64,000 nucleotides of DNA from Typha latifolia (lineage: Eukaryota > Streptophyta > Magnoliopsida > Poales > Typhaceae), in contig CM034109.1 of the NCBI GenBank assembly GCA_019914945.1, positions 1,054,001 to 1,118,000 of the forward strand. The letters run 5' to 3'. Below the pieces are notes generated by a model. The model was not told where the DNA came from, did not search any database, and saw only the letters and a program-made list of their open reading frames with translations. A program made the position numbers and the translations under genes. Of the stretch, positions 42,401 to 55,589 are shown piece by piece (within the stretch, counting starts at the first letter, position 1; every line of letters starts with the position of its first letter).

Positions 42401-43257
42401 ATTATGGTCATAAAATTTCTACCACACATACCAGAGGAGGAGCACAAGCGAAACAAGCAGTCTCCCCAGGAATCAGTAGTTGTATATGACCTGACACAGC
42501 ATCTTCAGATACACCTGACATGAAACACTTCCATGTTACTTTATTTTGTTATTCATTGATTGTGAATTAATAAACAAAATTACAAACTACTCTAAATTTC
42601 TTTGGAATTGAACAAGCCATATTATTGATGAAAGCATAACGGAAAGACTTGTATGTACATCTTAGATCAACTTCGTTCTAGTTGTAGCAGAACAAATCCT
42701 TGATAGACTAAAATCAAGAAATTATCAAAACACATTTGCATGAACAAAAATATTGAGATGTAAAAGAAAACCACCTGTTAGAATAATAAAGGACCATATA
42801 GAAAGAAAAAGCACATTGAAGAAGAACAAGAAATCCTGAAAACCTACAACAGGATATACCAGCGATTTCATCATGTGTCTAAGTCTACCAAGCCAAAAAT
42901 GTATCAAATGCGTTAGTTTCAAAATCTTAGCCAATTTTACAGTGTGGGCTATATTGGGTAAAAGTTTCCCAACATTTTGGGCAATTTTACAAGTCAGTCT
43001 AGAATTGGCATCATAATCAAAAGGCTAAACATAGGAAAAACTTAAAGATGGCATTTCCTATATGATTTTCGGTCCAGAAGAAAGTCCAAGAGACAAATCA
43101 ACCGATAATATGGCATTTCTTATATATTTTTATCAAAGTTATATGTATATATATTTTTATCCATATATAGAGAGAGAGATAGAGACAATTTATCCTACCA
43201 TTTCTTCTCTCTATATTGGGAACCCGCAACGCTTTGAAAAGAGAAGTGGTGGGTTCC

Positions 43258-43347
<90 letters not shown>

Positions 43348-46300
43348 GGGTTCCCAAAGCAAGAAGAGAGAAAAGGAGAAAAAGAAGAGAAGTAAAACTA
43401 AAGAAGAAGAGAAACCTCTATACTCTCCATTTCTTAAGTGGGCAACAACGGCAAGCACGTGGCCTCTCCACTCTCACTCTCGTAAGCCTCTCTCCTGCCG
43501 CCAAAAGCACAAGGCGGGCTGCCAAACAAGGCAGCCTGCCAAGTAACAAATGGCGGCCAACCCACCATTAGAAGGCTGCCTAGGAGTATTGCGAGGCTGT
43601 TGTCTTGCCGCTCTGCCATGGTGGCAAAGGCGGCTGCCATGGCCACCTTTAAAAACAGTGGTCAATATTACTATGTGGATATGATGAATACTGGACTGAT
43701 ATAACGATACTTGACCAAAATCAAGAGAAAACTGGTTTCAATTTCTAAGCAGGAAAGTCATTTCGATCCAATCCATTCTTGGGGTCCGAAAAAGGCACTG
43801 GATATGTCAGTGACTTTGCACGACAAAGGAATTGGTATAGATGATACTAATATGTATCAATAGATACATATCAGCATCGACTAATATGAACCATGACTTC
43901 TACATAACCAATCTCTATGCTTATCATTGTGCTGCCTCATGGATTGAGAGCACACCTTCATACTTGTCACAGTGAATGTTAAAAGCATAATTATCAAAAC
44001 AAGACCGAAAGTTGCCCTGGTTAGAAGTTGGGTCACTAGTTCAACCAATAGATCACCCGATCGGATTGGTGGTTTATTTAGAATTATTTTAAATATTTCA
44101 ATAATTGTTTATAGTTCTAAGTAATTACAAAACTAAAAGAAATATCTATGAAAGCAATACAATTGTATTTCTTCCAGTATTTAGCCTTTTTTAACTAATA
44201 GTTAAGTTTAAGTACATCAACTCATGACTTCTACAAAATCACATCTTAATAACATTTTTGACATTTAAACATATCATCATTTTACTTTTAGAACTAAATT
44301 ACCCTAAGGTAAAAAATTAGAATAGTTGAATATGAAGCATAACAAGGTAATTTTTAAAAAAAATACCCAATAAATTCAAAGAAACTTGTTTGGATTTGCA
44401 TAGTTCACTGCTTGAACTGCCTTCAATAACAAAATTAAACCAGCTCAGTGATCAGTTCATCAGTCTCCATTAAACTCCAGCAACCTCGAGTATGCCATTT
44501 TTTCTCCTTATCTTTTATCATTTTCTCTTTATTCGATGAGCTCCCCCTCTCTCTCTCCCCTCTCATCTCTGCAGCACTTTCTCCCAGTCTCTTCCCTCTC
44601 TTTCTCCTTTTCTCCCTTTCTCTCCCTCTTTCCCCTTATATAGTAATAGACAGAGGGGGAGGCTAGAGAGAGAGTATAGAGAGGGATATAACTCTCTCTT
44701 TATTCTACACTAATTCTTTTGTCAGAATAACAAAAGAGAGAGAAAGAAAGAAAGACTAAGAGATATTAATTCGGATTCAATTTTTTGAATTTAAAATTAT
44801 TTTCTTTCATTTATCTAAATTATATTTTGAATTTGATCTCTATTTAGGTTTAGTTTATATTGGAAATTAAAATAGCTTCAAAGATAAACCACAAGGTACT
44901 GACATTAGATGGCAACACATTGTGATACTATTAGGCAAGATAAAAGGTGCGTCAAATATAATTGATATCAAGAAAATGAGTGGCGGTGTCAGCCATATTA
45001 AAGAACATTTGGTTGGAAGATAAAAGCATTAGCAACTTGCATTCTTTAGAAGTCAGAAATGAAATATTGACTCATCTAATAGGCAAGCAAAACGATAAAC
45101 AAACTATAAAATAGAGTCAATGGTTCATCGATAATTAATACATGACTCTAAAGTAGAATAGGTTAATTATATAGTGGATCTAGTGAGGAGGCTAATGAGC
45201 AAATGCAAGTGAAGAGGGTAATAAAATAGAGCAAACATATGTATAATGAAGAGAAGATGAGAAGAATGATGGTAGCCTTGATAAATCTAGATCAATTCAT
45301 ATGTAGAGAAAAAGAAAATACTAGACAATAGTTCTGAAACTCTTGGTGTTATAAGAAAGTCTAGGAATGTTAGGCCAATTAATGCATAGTTTTATAGAAA
45401 AATGTCACATATAGACCACTATCAAGATAACTTTCAAAGAGAAAAAATACAAGAAGTACATTGGTAGAGCTATCCCCAAATTTTCTTCTACAGTAGTATT
45501 CATTTTAATATAGCTAATAGTCTTTATTATTACACTATGGTGAATATTATACAATCAATAAGATAAAATTGGCTGAAACCAATCCAAAACAAGAACTAAT
45601 ATTGGAAAACTCACTAGTATTTTAGCTGAAATTGGTGCCTTTTGGCTAAAAAATTTCGATTTCAACTAAAACAAGTAATCTGGATTCAAAAACAAGTCCA
45701 TTTCATATGGCAGACATGAAATATCATATGGGACCCATTTTTTTATCATTTTCCTATATTTATTAATCATCTTTATTTATTTTTTAAAATATTCCTATTC
45801 CAATATCTTTCTCACAAGAGGATGCCTCTAAAGGCCAAATCTCTCTCAAATTTTTTTATCTATTTCTTATTTCCAATCAAATCAAATAATTAACTCTCAC
45901 TTTCGCATATTTTTATTTTTTTTTCTTATTTTTCACCAATCTCAAATCAACTCTCCCAGCTCTCTTTTTCCCTCTTTACGTGAGTTGAGAGCTTTAGAGA
46001 CATTCATGAAAAGTTATACACATTTCTCAGCTCCTCTCAACTCATCAACCATAGTCTCTCTTCACATTTCTCTCTCTCTCTCACTTTTAGTCTTTCCCAT
46101 TCTATTAATTAACAACAAATATTTGAAGTCCCATATTTTACTTTCATTAGAATAGAAGATGCATTATACTAAGTTTGCTTTTCTACATTCCATTAGTGAA
46201 GCCAATGTGTAAGTACAGATTTGATGGATCTTGGAACAATTCCTCAAGCAATTCTTGAATGCTAAAGTTATTGAATGTGTTTATTAGAATCTCTTTTGGA

Positions 46301-49300
46301 AAAAAATGAAGTCTTAGTTATTACGAATCATGTGCCCAGTAGCTATCTTTTAGGATATTGGAACATTTTCTGATTCATGATCTGCTGGCTAGTTAATTGT
46401 TCTTTGAATTTGCAGAATAGTTTGTCAATATTATCGACCTGAATTGATGTAGAATATGACAAAATAGTTTGGAAATAGTAGAGCATTGAAATTTATAATT
46501 CCTAACTGTGCATTGATTTCTTTGGAAACATTTGTGACACGTTAGTACCAAATAACGTTGTCATTAGGTGCCAATCAGATCATCATGGTTGCTCCTGTTC
46601 ACTAATTACTGCTTTCTGAGCTTTCTGAATGTTCATAGGTCTTCAAATTTCATATGGATGTATCTATAGAAGTTTAGAACTACATCATACTTCTTATACT
46701 ATAAAATTTATTCGTTACCAGTATAAATCTGATTAAGCATTACCGCATACTTTTTGCTTCCTTTTTATTATGCATAAGTCATTGTTCTGATAATTTGCTT
46801 TTTAGACTTTTGTTCATGTCATCATGATTTGAGATCATGGATCCTAATTTTGGATTATTTTTTTGACTTTTGTTCATGTGTATTGACCCATTTCGGGTTG
46901 GGATCAACCGTATCAACTTATCTTGCCTGAGACAGGTACGGGTAAGAGAGAGAGATGGGGGGGGAATAGAGAAAGAGGGAGCAAGAGAGAGGGAAAGAGG
47001 AGGAGGAAGAGAGAGTTTGTGGATTGCGGCAGTAAGCAGAGCAAGAAGTCCAATATAAATGTGTCCTCTGTGTCCTCTTCTTCATCGATAGCTTCCCAAT
47101 ATCCTTATAGTTTGCCCATTATCTCAGTAACCACTTGAATTATCCTATTCTTGCCAATCTCCTCCACCATATCATTCATCAATTTAAAAATGTAATCTAC
47201 ACATTGAAGTAACTCGTAGCATCAACTAACTTCAAAAAGGTTGTGCAAATAGAAGAATTCAATAAGAAAATAATAATATTTTATCTGTTTTGAGTTGTCC
47301 ATGCATAATTATTTGATTCGATTGGAAATAAGATAATGACAAAATTGAGAGCTTTAGCCTTTAGAAGCATTAACTCACAAGAAAGCAATTGGAATAGGAA
47401 TAATTTAAAAAGAGGACTAAATATGATTAATAGAAATAGGAAAAAAAATACAAAAATAAGCCCCACATGATATTTCATGTCTCCCACATGAAAGAGATGC
47501 GTTTTTTATCCAGATTACCCATTTCGACCGAAATGCACCAGTTTCAGTCAAAACTCACTGTTCAGACTTGATACTGTTGATTTTTTCAATATATGCTCAT
47601 GTTTCGATCGATTTCGGCTGATTTTTCAAACCATGCTTTATGGGCATCAATCTTCACTTCAGTGCATGTTTTAGGATTTCAGAATCTACTTATGTGTTCC
47701 TCTGTTAATGAGTTCTCAAAATTCATCTTCTAAAGTGGCACCACTGTCTAATTCCCCTCGAACCCATCTCTACTAACACTGAAGTAGTCTTTGACAATTT
47801 TTGGAGGTCATTTCATTATCTATTTGAGTTCACATCTGGGTTAAATCTGAGACTATTAGGGTGATGAACCTTCATGTTCTAGAAAAACAAGAACTTTCTT
47901 ATTGTAGAACAACATTTGTGTCTCTGTGTTGCAAAAGTCAAGTGGCATCTAGTTATTCATATTTTCACAGATACCAACGGCAATAAAGTTCAACTTTGAT
48001 CAAATATAGATTGCAGTATAATGAGTCCATGAATATTGGTACTACAATAAACAATCAAACAATCATATGTGCAAGATAAATGACAGTTTTGAGAAGGTTG
48101 AAAGTCAAAACGTATATTACCAGACTCCATCCAAGTCTGGCCAAGCTCATTGCATGCCTGAGAAGTAACAAAAAGTAGAAAAGCATTTTGCATCGTAAGT
48201 GTAAAATTTTAGAATAATAATAATGAAGGCATTGATTTTTCTTTTTTTTGGGTATTTGAAATCTTTGTTCAAATCTTCTGATAAGGTAATGACCTTCAGA
48301 AATAATGCTGTAAGGCAAATTAATAACAACAATAATAATAATGATCATAATAATCATAATAATAATAATAATAATAATCACCTGGTTTACGACCATGCGA
48401 GCCTCATAGTTATCAACACAGCTCAACACAAGATCAACTCCACTGCTACTTCCCTGCTTCTGGGAACCTTGGCCTTTAAGACTCCCCATAAAAATTTCAA
48501 ACCCTTTCACTGTAGTGATGTTAAGTGAATAACTCTGAAAAAGAAGATACAAATCACTTATTAGTTTGAAAAATAAATAAGTACAAGATATGGTCAAATA
48601 TGTACAGGCTTTACAATCTAGAAAATAGAAAAATACTTCCCGAGTTTCCTCATATAGTAGTTCATACTTCATAAGTTGAAAGTCCAATCAATTACATTGA
48701 TACAATTACAATGCATCATGCGAACAGAAATAAGGTGGAAACAAAACCAGACCAAAATAATGAGACTAGCTGATGATAGACCTGATCTTTTCTAAGACTA
48801 CAATAGATCAATTCACACATGAAAATCATCAGTTCCTAGGTTGATCAATATTCAGATTTAAGGGAAATGACTAGAAATGATGAATTCTATTCATACAGAG
48901 TATAGGAAAGGAAATCAGGATTGGTATATAAAGTCTATGAATTAAAACAAGAGAATAAAAAGATAGGAAAACCAATTATCAGTTTTGTTAATCCAGAATA
49001 TGGAAGATGTAAAATGTTCTGAGTCTCATATTTATTCAGACTTCAAGTACAAAATTTCCTCAACAATGAACATGCGGTTATTTTCTGTTGGCATAATTAT
49101 TCACCAAAGCTGCATAGATGTGTCCTCAAGAGTAACATTATTTTTCTAAATCATAGATGAATGACTTGAAGATAAAGAAACTCATTATACTAGCGATGAC
49201 ATTGTTGAAGACACTATAACCAAGAAAGACAGCACACACTTAATTTCAATTTATTTAAACTACTGTATTGAATAGAGTTCCCACGATTGTCGAGCTGTTT

Positions 49301-52300
49301 GCCTAATTTTGTTTCAGGTTTGAGTAGTGATATTGAATCTTAATTATTATTAATTGTAAACAAGCTTATACGAATCCTCACGCTCAGATATATTCTTTTA
49401 TTGAACTTTCCCTTCAGATTTTAGGGACTTCAGATATTTATGAGGCAACTCATTGACTTAATATATTTAAAATTTTGAAATATAGGGTACCTTCTTGCTC
49501 TGTAGGGTTGTGTCTAAGCACCCACCCAACTAGCATTTTTTTGTTCGCAAATCTACAACCTACAACTTTTAAAACCGTAACTTGGGTATACTGTGGTGTG
49601 GTTTCCTTATGCCTAAGTTCTAACAAAAAAAAAAAGCAAAGAAACGGTTAACTTGAATCTCAGTCATGCTCACTGGTATGCTCAGTTACCACAGAGAGAT
49701 GATTGTACATTTCGAGCCAAAATAGTTGATACCCAGAGATGACACAAGTCCCACTGCTAAAATAGTAATTAAAGATGGATGAGAAGATAATTTGTTTCAC
49801 CCTTATGGAATCCAAAGTACTCATTCTAGGGGTCAAAGATATCAAAACAGTCCGATAAAATCCAACCCAATGTGGTTCTATATCCGAGTTTTGTTGGATA
49901 TTGGCCAAAAAAAATTAACCGTCTTGATATGTAAATATGGATAATCTATGTAGATAAAGATGTGAGTTAAAGAATAGTATCCGAATCAATATCCGGATAT
50001 CCTTATAATTTAAAATGCTATCAAAATAGTGAGATAGAAGACTTTTTGTACTTTACATGATCTCTAATTTACTTTTCGTATATATTGAGTTATTGACTAA
50101 TTGTGCTATAGATTGTAGTACTGTCATAAGTTCGTATAGATTCAAAAAACAAATACGGATATTTTTGATATCCAATCTTTATATGTGTCTGTACTTAGAG
50201 GATATAATAATTAAGTTCATTATCTATATCCGAATCCGGAACAAAAAGATATATATATCGATAGGAGATATGATTTTATCAGTATCCAGTCCATTTTCAC
50301 CCCTAATTCACTACAGTAATAAATAAAAGGTTCATTCAAATACAAGAAACCTCTATACCAGGTAAGTTAAGTGAAATATTCATAATTCTCTAGAAGTAAC
50401 AGCCGATTTGCTTTGTTTTTCTGCTATCCTACTAAAAGCAAAGGCAGAAAAAATCAACTCTAAGCACTGATCTTTTAAGGAGTCTTGAACTTGTGAATAA
50501 GCCTTCCAAATTTTGGGTTAGAGTTGAAAGGATTGTTTGTCTTCCACTTTTTAGAAAGAATGGAATGGCTAACTTCTATTTAATGAATTAGAAAATCCTC
50601 AAAAGTCAAAACTATTTATCAACATCTAAATGGTTTTTAAGAAGGTTTATCGTCGGGCTTTCAAGCATTTCATGAAACAACAAGATATGAATCAAAACAC
50701 CATCAAGAAGAACTAGAAAAGATTGGCATAAAAGAAATAAATAATAGGAATGAGACAAGAAGGGAGAGTAACAAGAAGAAGCTGGATCTAGCCATTAAAA
50801 TTTAAAACCTTCAATAGTATTTGAGATATATCTGTTAAATACATTTAAAAAATAACTTACATAGTTATCAATTATAGTGGGAATCTTGGACTTGGAAAGA
50901 AATCTCAGATAAGTTTGAGTTAGAATTGGAATCTCTCCCTTTCTGTGATACAATTCCAGTAAAAAGATGGCCTTTATGTAATCATCTTACTGTAAGCTCT
51001 ATTGAAGTCTTCTATGATCATGACCTTAGAATCAAGGAGAACAGACCACTTTCATCTCAAGTTTGCAGCATAGCTAGCTACCTGTGTCGTGCTCTTTTTA
51101 ATGTTGTACTTTCCTGGTCTCATTGCAAGGTACTGACAAGTGTGATTGACTTTCTATGTACTAAACCTTTAAGCACATATCAATTTCCAATTGTTTAATG
51201 GTTAAAACTAAAGAAGCATTGATGTTATTATCTGGAATCAGTTAATTACTATTTAATTAGCACTAAAATGATAAGCCATTTTGTTCAACTTATGAAAGGC
51301 GAATCACCTTGTGGTTTCTGTCAACAATTTTTACTGGCAAACATTAAAATCAATTAGGTTGGTGGAAAACAAGTTCCCCATGCATTATATAATGCATTTT
51401 CACCATTAGCTGAATCAAACAAATAAATATGTCTATTCATTTAGCAGGAAGCAAATTGAATAAGTAACTACCTGTCTTGAATGAACAACTTCAAGTATTA
51501 TTCAGTATGAGTATAAGAAAGTACCATCCAGTGATTCATTAAAAGCTCAAAAACAAGAGAACCAAAGTTATACAGAAGTTGAATGGCAAATATTTAGTAT
51601 ATATGTAGGCATACCTCCAAAATGACATCAGGATTAATATCTGAAAGGGTCTGGACAGCAGCATCTGTCTTGGTCATTCCTACCTACAATGGAAACACGG
51701 TGAGGATTCGGAGAGCCTTACCCTCTTCTAGAACAGAAAATATTAAACTGATGAGATATCCTTGAATAATGGTGGCATGCATGATGATTGATCTCAATTA
51801 CATATATCTAAAGGCACAATATGACTATATGAGCACAGATTAAACCAAAAAAAAAAAAAAAGATACAAAGTGCATCAAATGATCGAATAAGAAAAGAAAA
51901 GGTGAGGTGCTTGAAAACTAGCATACCTGGTCAGGGCGAAAGAACAGCCTGTTCATGTTAGCCAACTCCACAGTGTCATAATCATATAACAGTAAACGTC
52001 CAACACCGCACCTTGTGAGCATCTCTGCAGCAACACTACCGACACCACCTATACCCTGTGGAGATGATAGAACCAATAAGATGGGACATTTCACAAAAGT
52101 AGAGAATTTATAGCCTACATATTCAACAAAAATAAAAATCAATTCTCTAATATTGCATAGATTCTAACCCAAAAGATAGCTAACAAAAATTAGACTAAAC
52201 AAGCATCTAAAGGTAGGGGAAAACAACAAAATCTCAAACCTCTTCCAAATGTCATCATCTCTTAGATTCGACAAAGATACCAACAAACACTTTAACTCCA

Positions 52301-53850
52301 ATCTAATAAAGACCAATGAACCTCTTCTTCTTCAGCGAGTAATAGAGGACACAGAGTGAGGGAGATGCTGAGAAAGGTAGAGACTAGAGAGTCATCAGTG
52401 ATGAAAACATGTCAAAACCTCAGGCTGTTCATATCATTAAAATGACCTCTCTCAAAGAACTTGGAAGGATTAACTCGGAAGACTCCTAATTCATGTTGTT
52501 ACAACAACCCCAATCACCTGAGAGCTTAATGTTTTTGCTGTTCAACCAAGGAATCAGATGAGAAGCTTATGATCTTTTACTCATGTCCTCAAGGCCTGTC
52601 AATAGAACCATATTATCCAATCTGGTGTGAATATATAGAAAACCTTTTATCTCATTGCTATTAGCAATAAAAGTGGGCAAGGAGATAAAAGGTAAAAGAA
52701 ACTACCCAATATAGCTTTCAGACCAAGAGACCAAAGAATTTAATATGTACTAAACCTATGAATGGATTCTTTAACGTAAATGATTTCATTCTGAAATGAT
52801 GCTATACAGCTAAAAGTTACTTACTATTAGCTTACATTTTTCTATGAACAGAAACTGTGTTAACCCAACAATATTTCATGGAGATTAACATGTGGCATGA
52901 AACAGTGGCATTGTTTGCATCATCATCATAATCATCATTTAAGCCGTTTCACAATGATATGGGATTGGCTGGAGTACAACTTAAAGATGAAATGATATGA
53001 GAGGGCTCTACAAGAATTGCTAAAGTTTTACGGCCAACTATCATCTTGACATCATCCCACCAGAAATCATTGTCAAGTTACAAGATAGAGTACTATATCA
53101 CAATAAAGAGTATCAGAAGAGAAAACCTCTTCTTGCTAGGACTACTACAATTCTCGTAGATCTAAAGGATGCAAAATTTGAGGTAATCGGGTATATGACA
53201 AATTTGTAATAGAGAAAATTTCATTATTACGAACTTATGCTTAACTATGACTGCTCAAGTAACAATTATCATAACTACCAGTAATTTATCCCATTTGAAC
53301 AGTAACATGAGGAAATCTATCGGTCTTTCTCTAAATTAGCCTCCGTTCTACTGTTTCAACTCCATCATAATGCAGAAAAGGGAAAGAGAAAACGGACAAA
53401 TACGCACGACTATCGCAATCGAGAAATCCCGTATCCTTTCGTAATTCTCCACGATCCCCATCCTCTGAAGCGCCATCAACCTACTGTACGGGTTGCTATC
53501 GACAACCTCCGCACTCATATCCTGCATCTCACATTACCACTGCTCATCAAAGATCAAATCTTTCTTCTGAAAAAAAAAAGAAGAAGAAGAAGATACCTGC
53601 ACTTTAGATCGCTTCCCGCTTGCCGATTTCGCCGAGTTCATGATTCGACTCACTCTCTGCTGCATCTGCGACAAAAAAAAAATCAAGAAACGGATCGGAA
53701 TAATCCTCAGATCTGGAAAAGAAGAATTGGAATATTTAAAAAAAAATTGAGATGTTTCACCTGATCGATGGAGGCTAGACGATTCGGACCGGGAAGAGAA
53801 CTCTTGAGCGATTCGAGATCCTGAAGCAGAGATCGGAGCTCCTCCTCCAT
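39409..53850 (-). CDS. UBA5: UBA5, E1-type activating enzyme for UFM1 (14 exons)
   Basis: Exons, all with GT-AG introns: 53761-53850, 53597-53665, 53408-53521, 51927-52055, 51615-51683, 48382-48534, 48121-48157, 42432-42514, 41861-41935, 40890-40964, 40555-40641, 40330-40445, 39646-39695, 39409-39548. They sum to 1287 bases and 428 residues in one open frame. UBA5 adenylates UFM1 and passes it to UFC1 for ufmylation, mainly at the ER and ribosome. Visible motifs: nucleotide-binding GIGGVG at 92-97; zinc cysteines C241/C244 and C318/C323; catalytic C265 in [13 protein letters not shown]; a UFM1-interacting segment LENEWNISVV (359-368); and a C-terminal helix [13 protein letters not shown], the UFC1-binding region in human UBA5. 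Length fits plant orthologues. The upstream region (53851-54000) is GC-rich with no clear TATA box. Introns 3, 5 and 7 are long (1.35, 3.1 and 5.6 kb) and hold transposon insertions. Exon borders come from reading frame, homology and splice dinucleotides. Confidence 0.93.
43120..43670. other. Inserted segment in UBA5 intron 7
   Basis: Homology to the left block stops at about 43108. The segment includes a hairpin-like pair of gggaaccc/gggttccc motifs (43218-43255), the AT/GA microsatellite, and then a GC-rich part (43430-43650) with repeated ggctgcc and gccatgg motifs. Open frames across the microsatellite are low-complexity artefacts. It may be a transposon fragment; no ends were resolved. 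Confidence 0.45.
43262..43344. repeat. (AT)n(GA)n microsatellite in UBA5 intron 7
   Basis: About 14 AT units (43262-43290) join about 27 GA units (43291-43344). Confidence 0.95.
43671..45564. other. UBA5 intron 7, no recognised feature
   Basis: AT-rich intron sequence. A CT-rich stretch lies at 44535-44640 and is followed by a GAGAG stretch at 44650-44690. These could form a long imperfect hairpin. No gene or transposon end was identified. Confidence 0.5.
45565..47625. mobile_element. 2-kb element with over 300-bp terminal inverted repeats
   Basis: The left arm (about 45565-45892) and the reverse complement of the right arm (about 47309-47625) align through most of their length. Shared landmarks include agtaatctggat/ggtaatctggat, gacatgaaatatcat, ttattaatcat, cctattccaat and ccaatcaaatcaaataatta. 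Outer ends carry ggctgaaacc/cagccgaaat motifs. The interior has a CT-rich stretch, a GA-rich stretch (46940-47015) and no transposase. Ends are approximate and I found no clean target duplication. It lies in UBA5 intron 7 and is not present in the left block, which ends before this point. Long inverted arms suggest a foldback or Mutator-like element. Confidence 0.65.
48322..48379. repeat. AAT/AAC/ATC trinucleotide run
   Basis: An imperfect trinucleotide run that begins only a few bases beyond the splice donor of UBA5 exon 6 (48382). Minus-strand frames running through it are exon 6 read-through. Confidence 0.9.
49827..50305. mobile_element. Candidate hAT-like element in UBA5 intron 5
   Basis: The left end reads taggggtcaaagatatc and the reverse complement of the right end reads taggggtgaaaatggactgg, a hAT-like terminus. 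Both arms also contain gataaaatc and tatccga motifs in inverted order. The 8-base flanks (actcattc and attcacta) agree at only five positions, so the target duplication is weak. Confidence 0.4.
51840..51861. repeat. Poly-A tract in UBA5 intron 4
   Basis: A run of about 15 A after aaacc, in plus-strand orientation. It may be the tail of a small retroelement, but no body was recognised. Confidence 0.5.
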
Positions 53851-54190
53851 CGCCGATTTTCCCCTTCGATTCGCTCCTCTCTTGCGATCGGATTAAAAAT
53901 TTTGCGGGGTTTAACGCTTCCAACTTTCGTAGATCGGCTTTTTGCGAGCGTTACCGTATCGGTTCGGCCGATCCGCTTCGATTAATGACGGAACCGTTCC
54001 TGCCGATACGCGTCGTGGTATGTACCGTTACCGATTTAATGGGCCTTATTGGGCTCAACCGGAATCCAACCAGCCCAATTGGTATTAGGATATTCGAAAG
54101 GCTAAAATTACATTTTGGTTTAATTACATATTCACCCTTAAACTATGATTCATTATCATATTGCACCACTGAAAAACTAATGAAAATATT

Positions 54191-54193
<3 letters not shown>
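53851..54193 (-). promoter_or_regulatory. UBA5 upstream region
   Basis: The first 150 bases upstream of the UBA5 ATG are GC-richer than the introns and contain tcggccgaacc and cgataccgta motifs. No TATA box is obvious on the minus strand, which is common for housekeeping genes. The boundary is not defined by the sequence. Confidence 0.35.

Positions 54194-54265
<72 letters not shown>
54194..54265. repeat. (AT)n microsatellite
   Basis: About 36 uninterrupted AT units, the longest simple repeat in the window, roughly 350 bases upstream of UBA5. Confidence 0.97.
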
Positions 54266-54267
<2 letters not shown>

Positions 54268-55342
54268 TTATAGGAGGGATATTAGGTCATATTTTTGCAC
54301 TTAGTAAACAGCGGAGAGGGGTTTCCATGCTGTCGAGCTAGTCTTGATCAGTCCAAACATGCCGTCAGATGCGCGCCAACATGTCGGTCATGCATATCTG
54401 ATGGCTACAATTATACTCAGAATTGTATACAAAGGTCCAGTAGATTAGAGCTAGATGATTAATTAATAAGATATCCTTATGCCCTAATAGTTTGTTATCT
54501 TCCAGTTATTTTGTAGATTAAGATTCAATGAATTTTTGATGGAATGTTTTACCCTATTTTAAGGCTGCCCTCATTTGTGGGCTAAAGACTCAAAAAGGCC
54601 GAATATGTGTACATATTTGTGGGCCTTAATTTAACGTTTAGCCCCTAAGCTAAGCCAATATCTCCTATCATGGCAACCTTAAAGGCCCAACACTTCAATT
54701 GAAAAAAGTCTATACCTCAAGATAGGAAGGTAACTTTGGGAGTTAAATCTTAAGTTGTTAAAAGAAACAAAATATAAGAAAATATATATTCATTTTTATC
54801 ATGTTAGTTGAATTAATAGGCAATATGTTAAGTTCTATCATCCTAGAGTTTCTACTTCTTATAATCAACACCCTAATTTTTGTGGTCATTATAGTTAACA
54901 AGATATTCTCTTATTACAACATTAAGTTAGCCAATGTCAAATTAAAACTTAACTCGGGATGCTTAGCCATTATAATATAACCTCCCGAGGTTTAGTTTAG
55001 GTCAAGTTGGAACAGTTAATCAACCATTAACATAAATATAAAAAAGACTTTACATAAATAGTCTCGTTATTCAACAATTTATTTATGGCGAAAATGGTGG
55101 AGATAGTTTAGTCGTTTGTTTGTATCATAATAAAAAAGAAAAATCTGACGGTCGTAAGCTAAAATGGAGTCAAATCAAAGGGAATAAAAAAATATAAAAT
55201 GCATGCCCTAAACCCCTTGTTTTTATTAATCAAGAGAGTAGCACCGTAGGTGAACGTGGCAGAATAACACTTGTAAAGATGTCAATATAATAGTAGAGTC
55301 GTTTAGAATTATTCATTTGGCTAACTTGAAAGATACTACATG

Positions 55343-55424
55343 GTAGAGTAAGAGTAAGAGTAGTAGTAATAGTAATATTATTATTAGTAGTTGTAGTAGT
55401 AGTAGTAGTAGAAGTAGTAGTACT
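55343..55424. repeat. GTA/AGT trinucleotide repeat
   Basis: Imperfect run of agt/agta/tta triplets with a purer part at about 55388-55424. Confidence 0.85.
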
Positions 55425-55579
55425 GGATCACGTGCAGGCACGTACACCCATGCATGAAACAATTGACGAGTGCGTTAAGCAACGTCTCCTTCGTTCCTTC
55501 ATTCATTCCCCCCACTCCTAAGCTTCCACATCTATATCTAACTTTATTTATTCACCAATCCCTATTCATTCATGCGAGA

Positions 55580-55589
55580 ATATATATAT

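Noticed and set aside
43062..43571. 169-codon open frame with long YIYI and RERE runs
   Set aside because: It is the AT/GA microsatellite read as protein; it lies in UBA5 intron 7.
48055..48687. 210-codon minus-strand open frame as a gene
   Set aside because: It contains UBA5 exon 6 read through into both introns. The true exon is 48382-48534.
53534..53923. 129-codon minus-strand open frame beginning MEALNPAK
   Set aside because: It overlaps UBA5 exons 1 and 2 mostly out of frame. The correct start is 53850 (MEEELRSLL), which joins in frame to exon 2.
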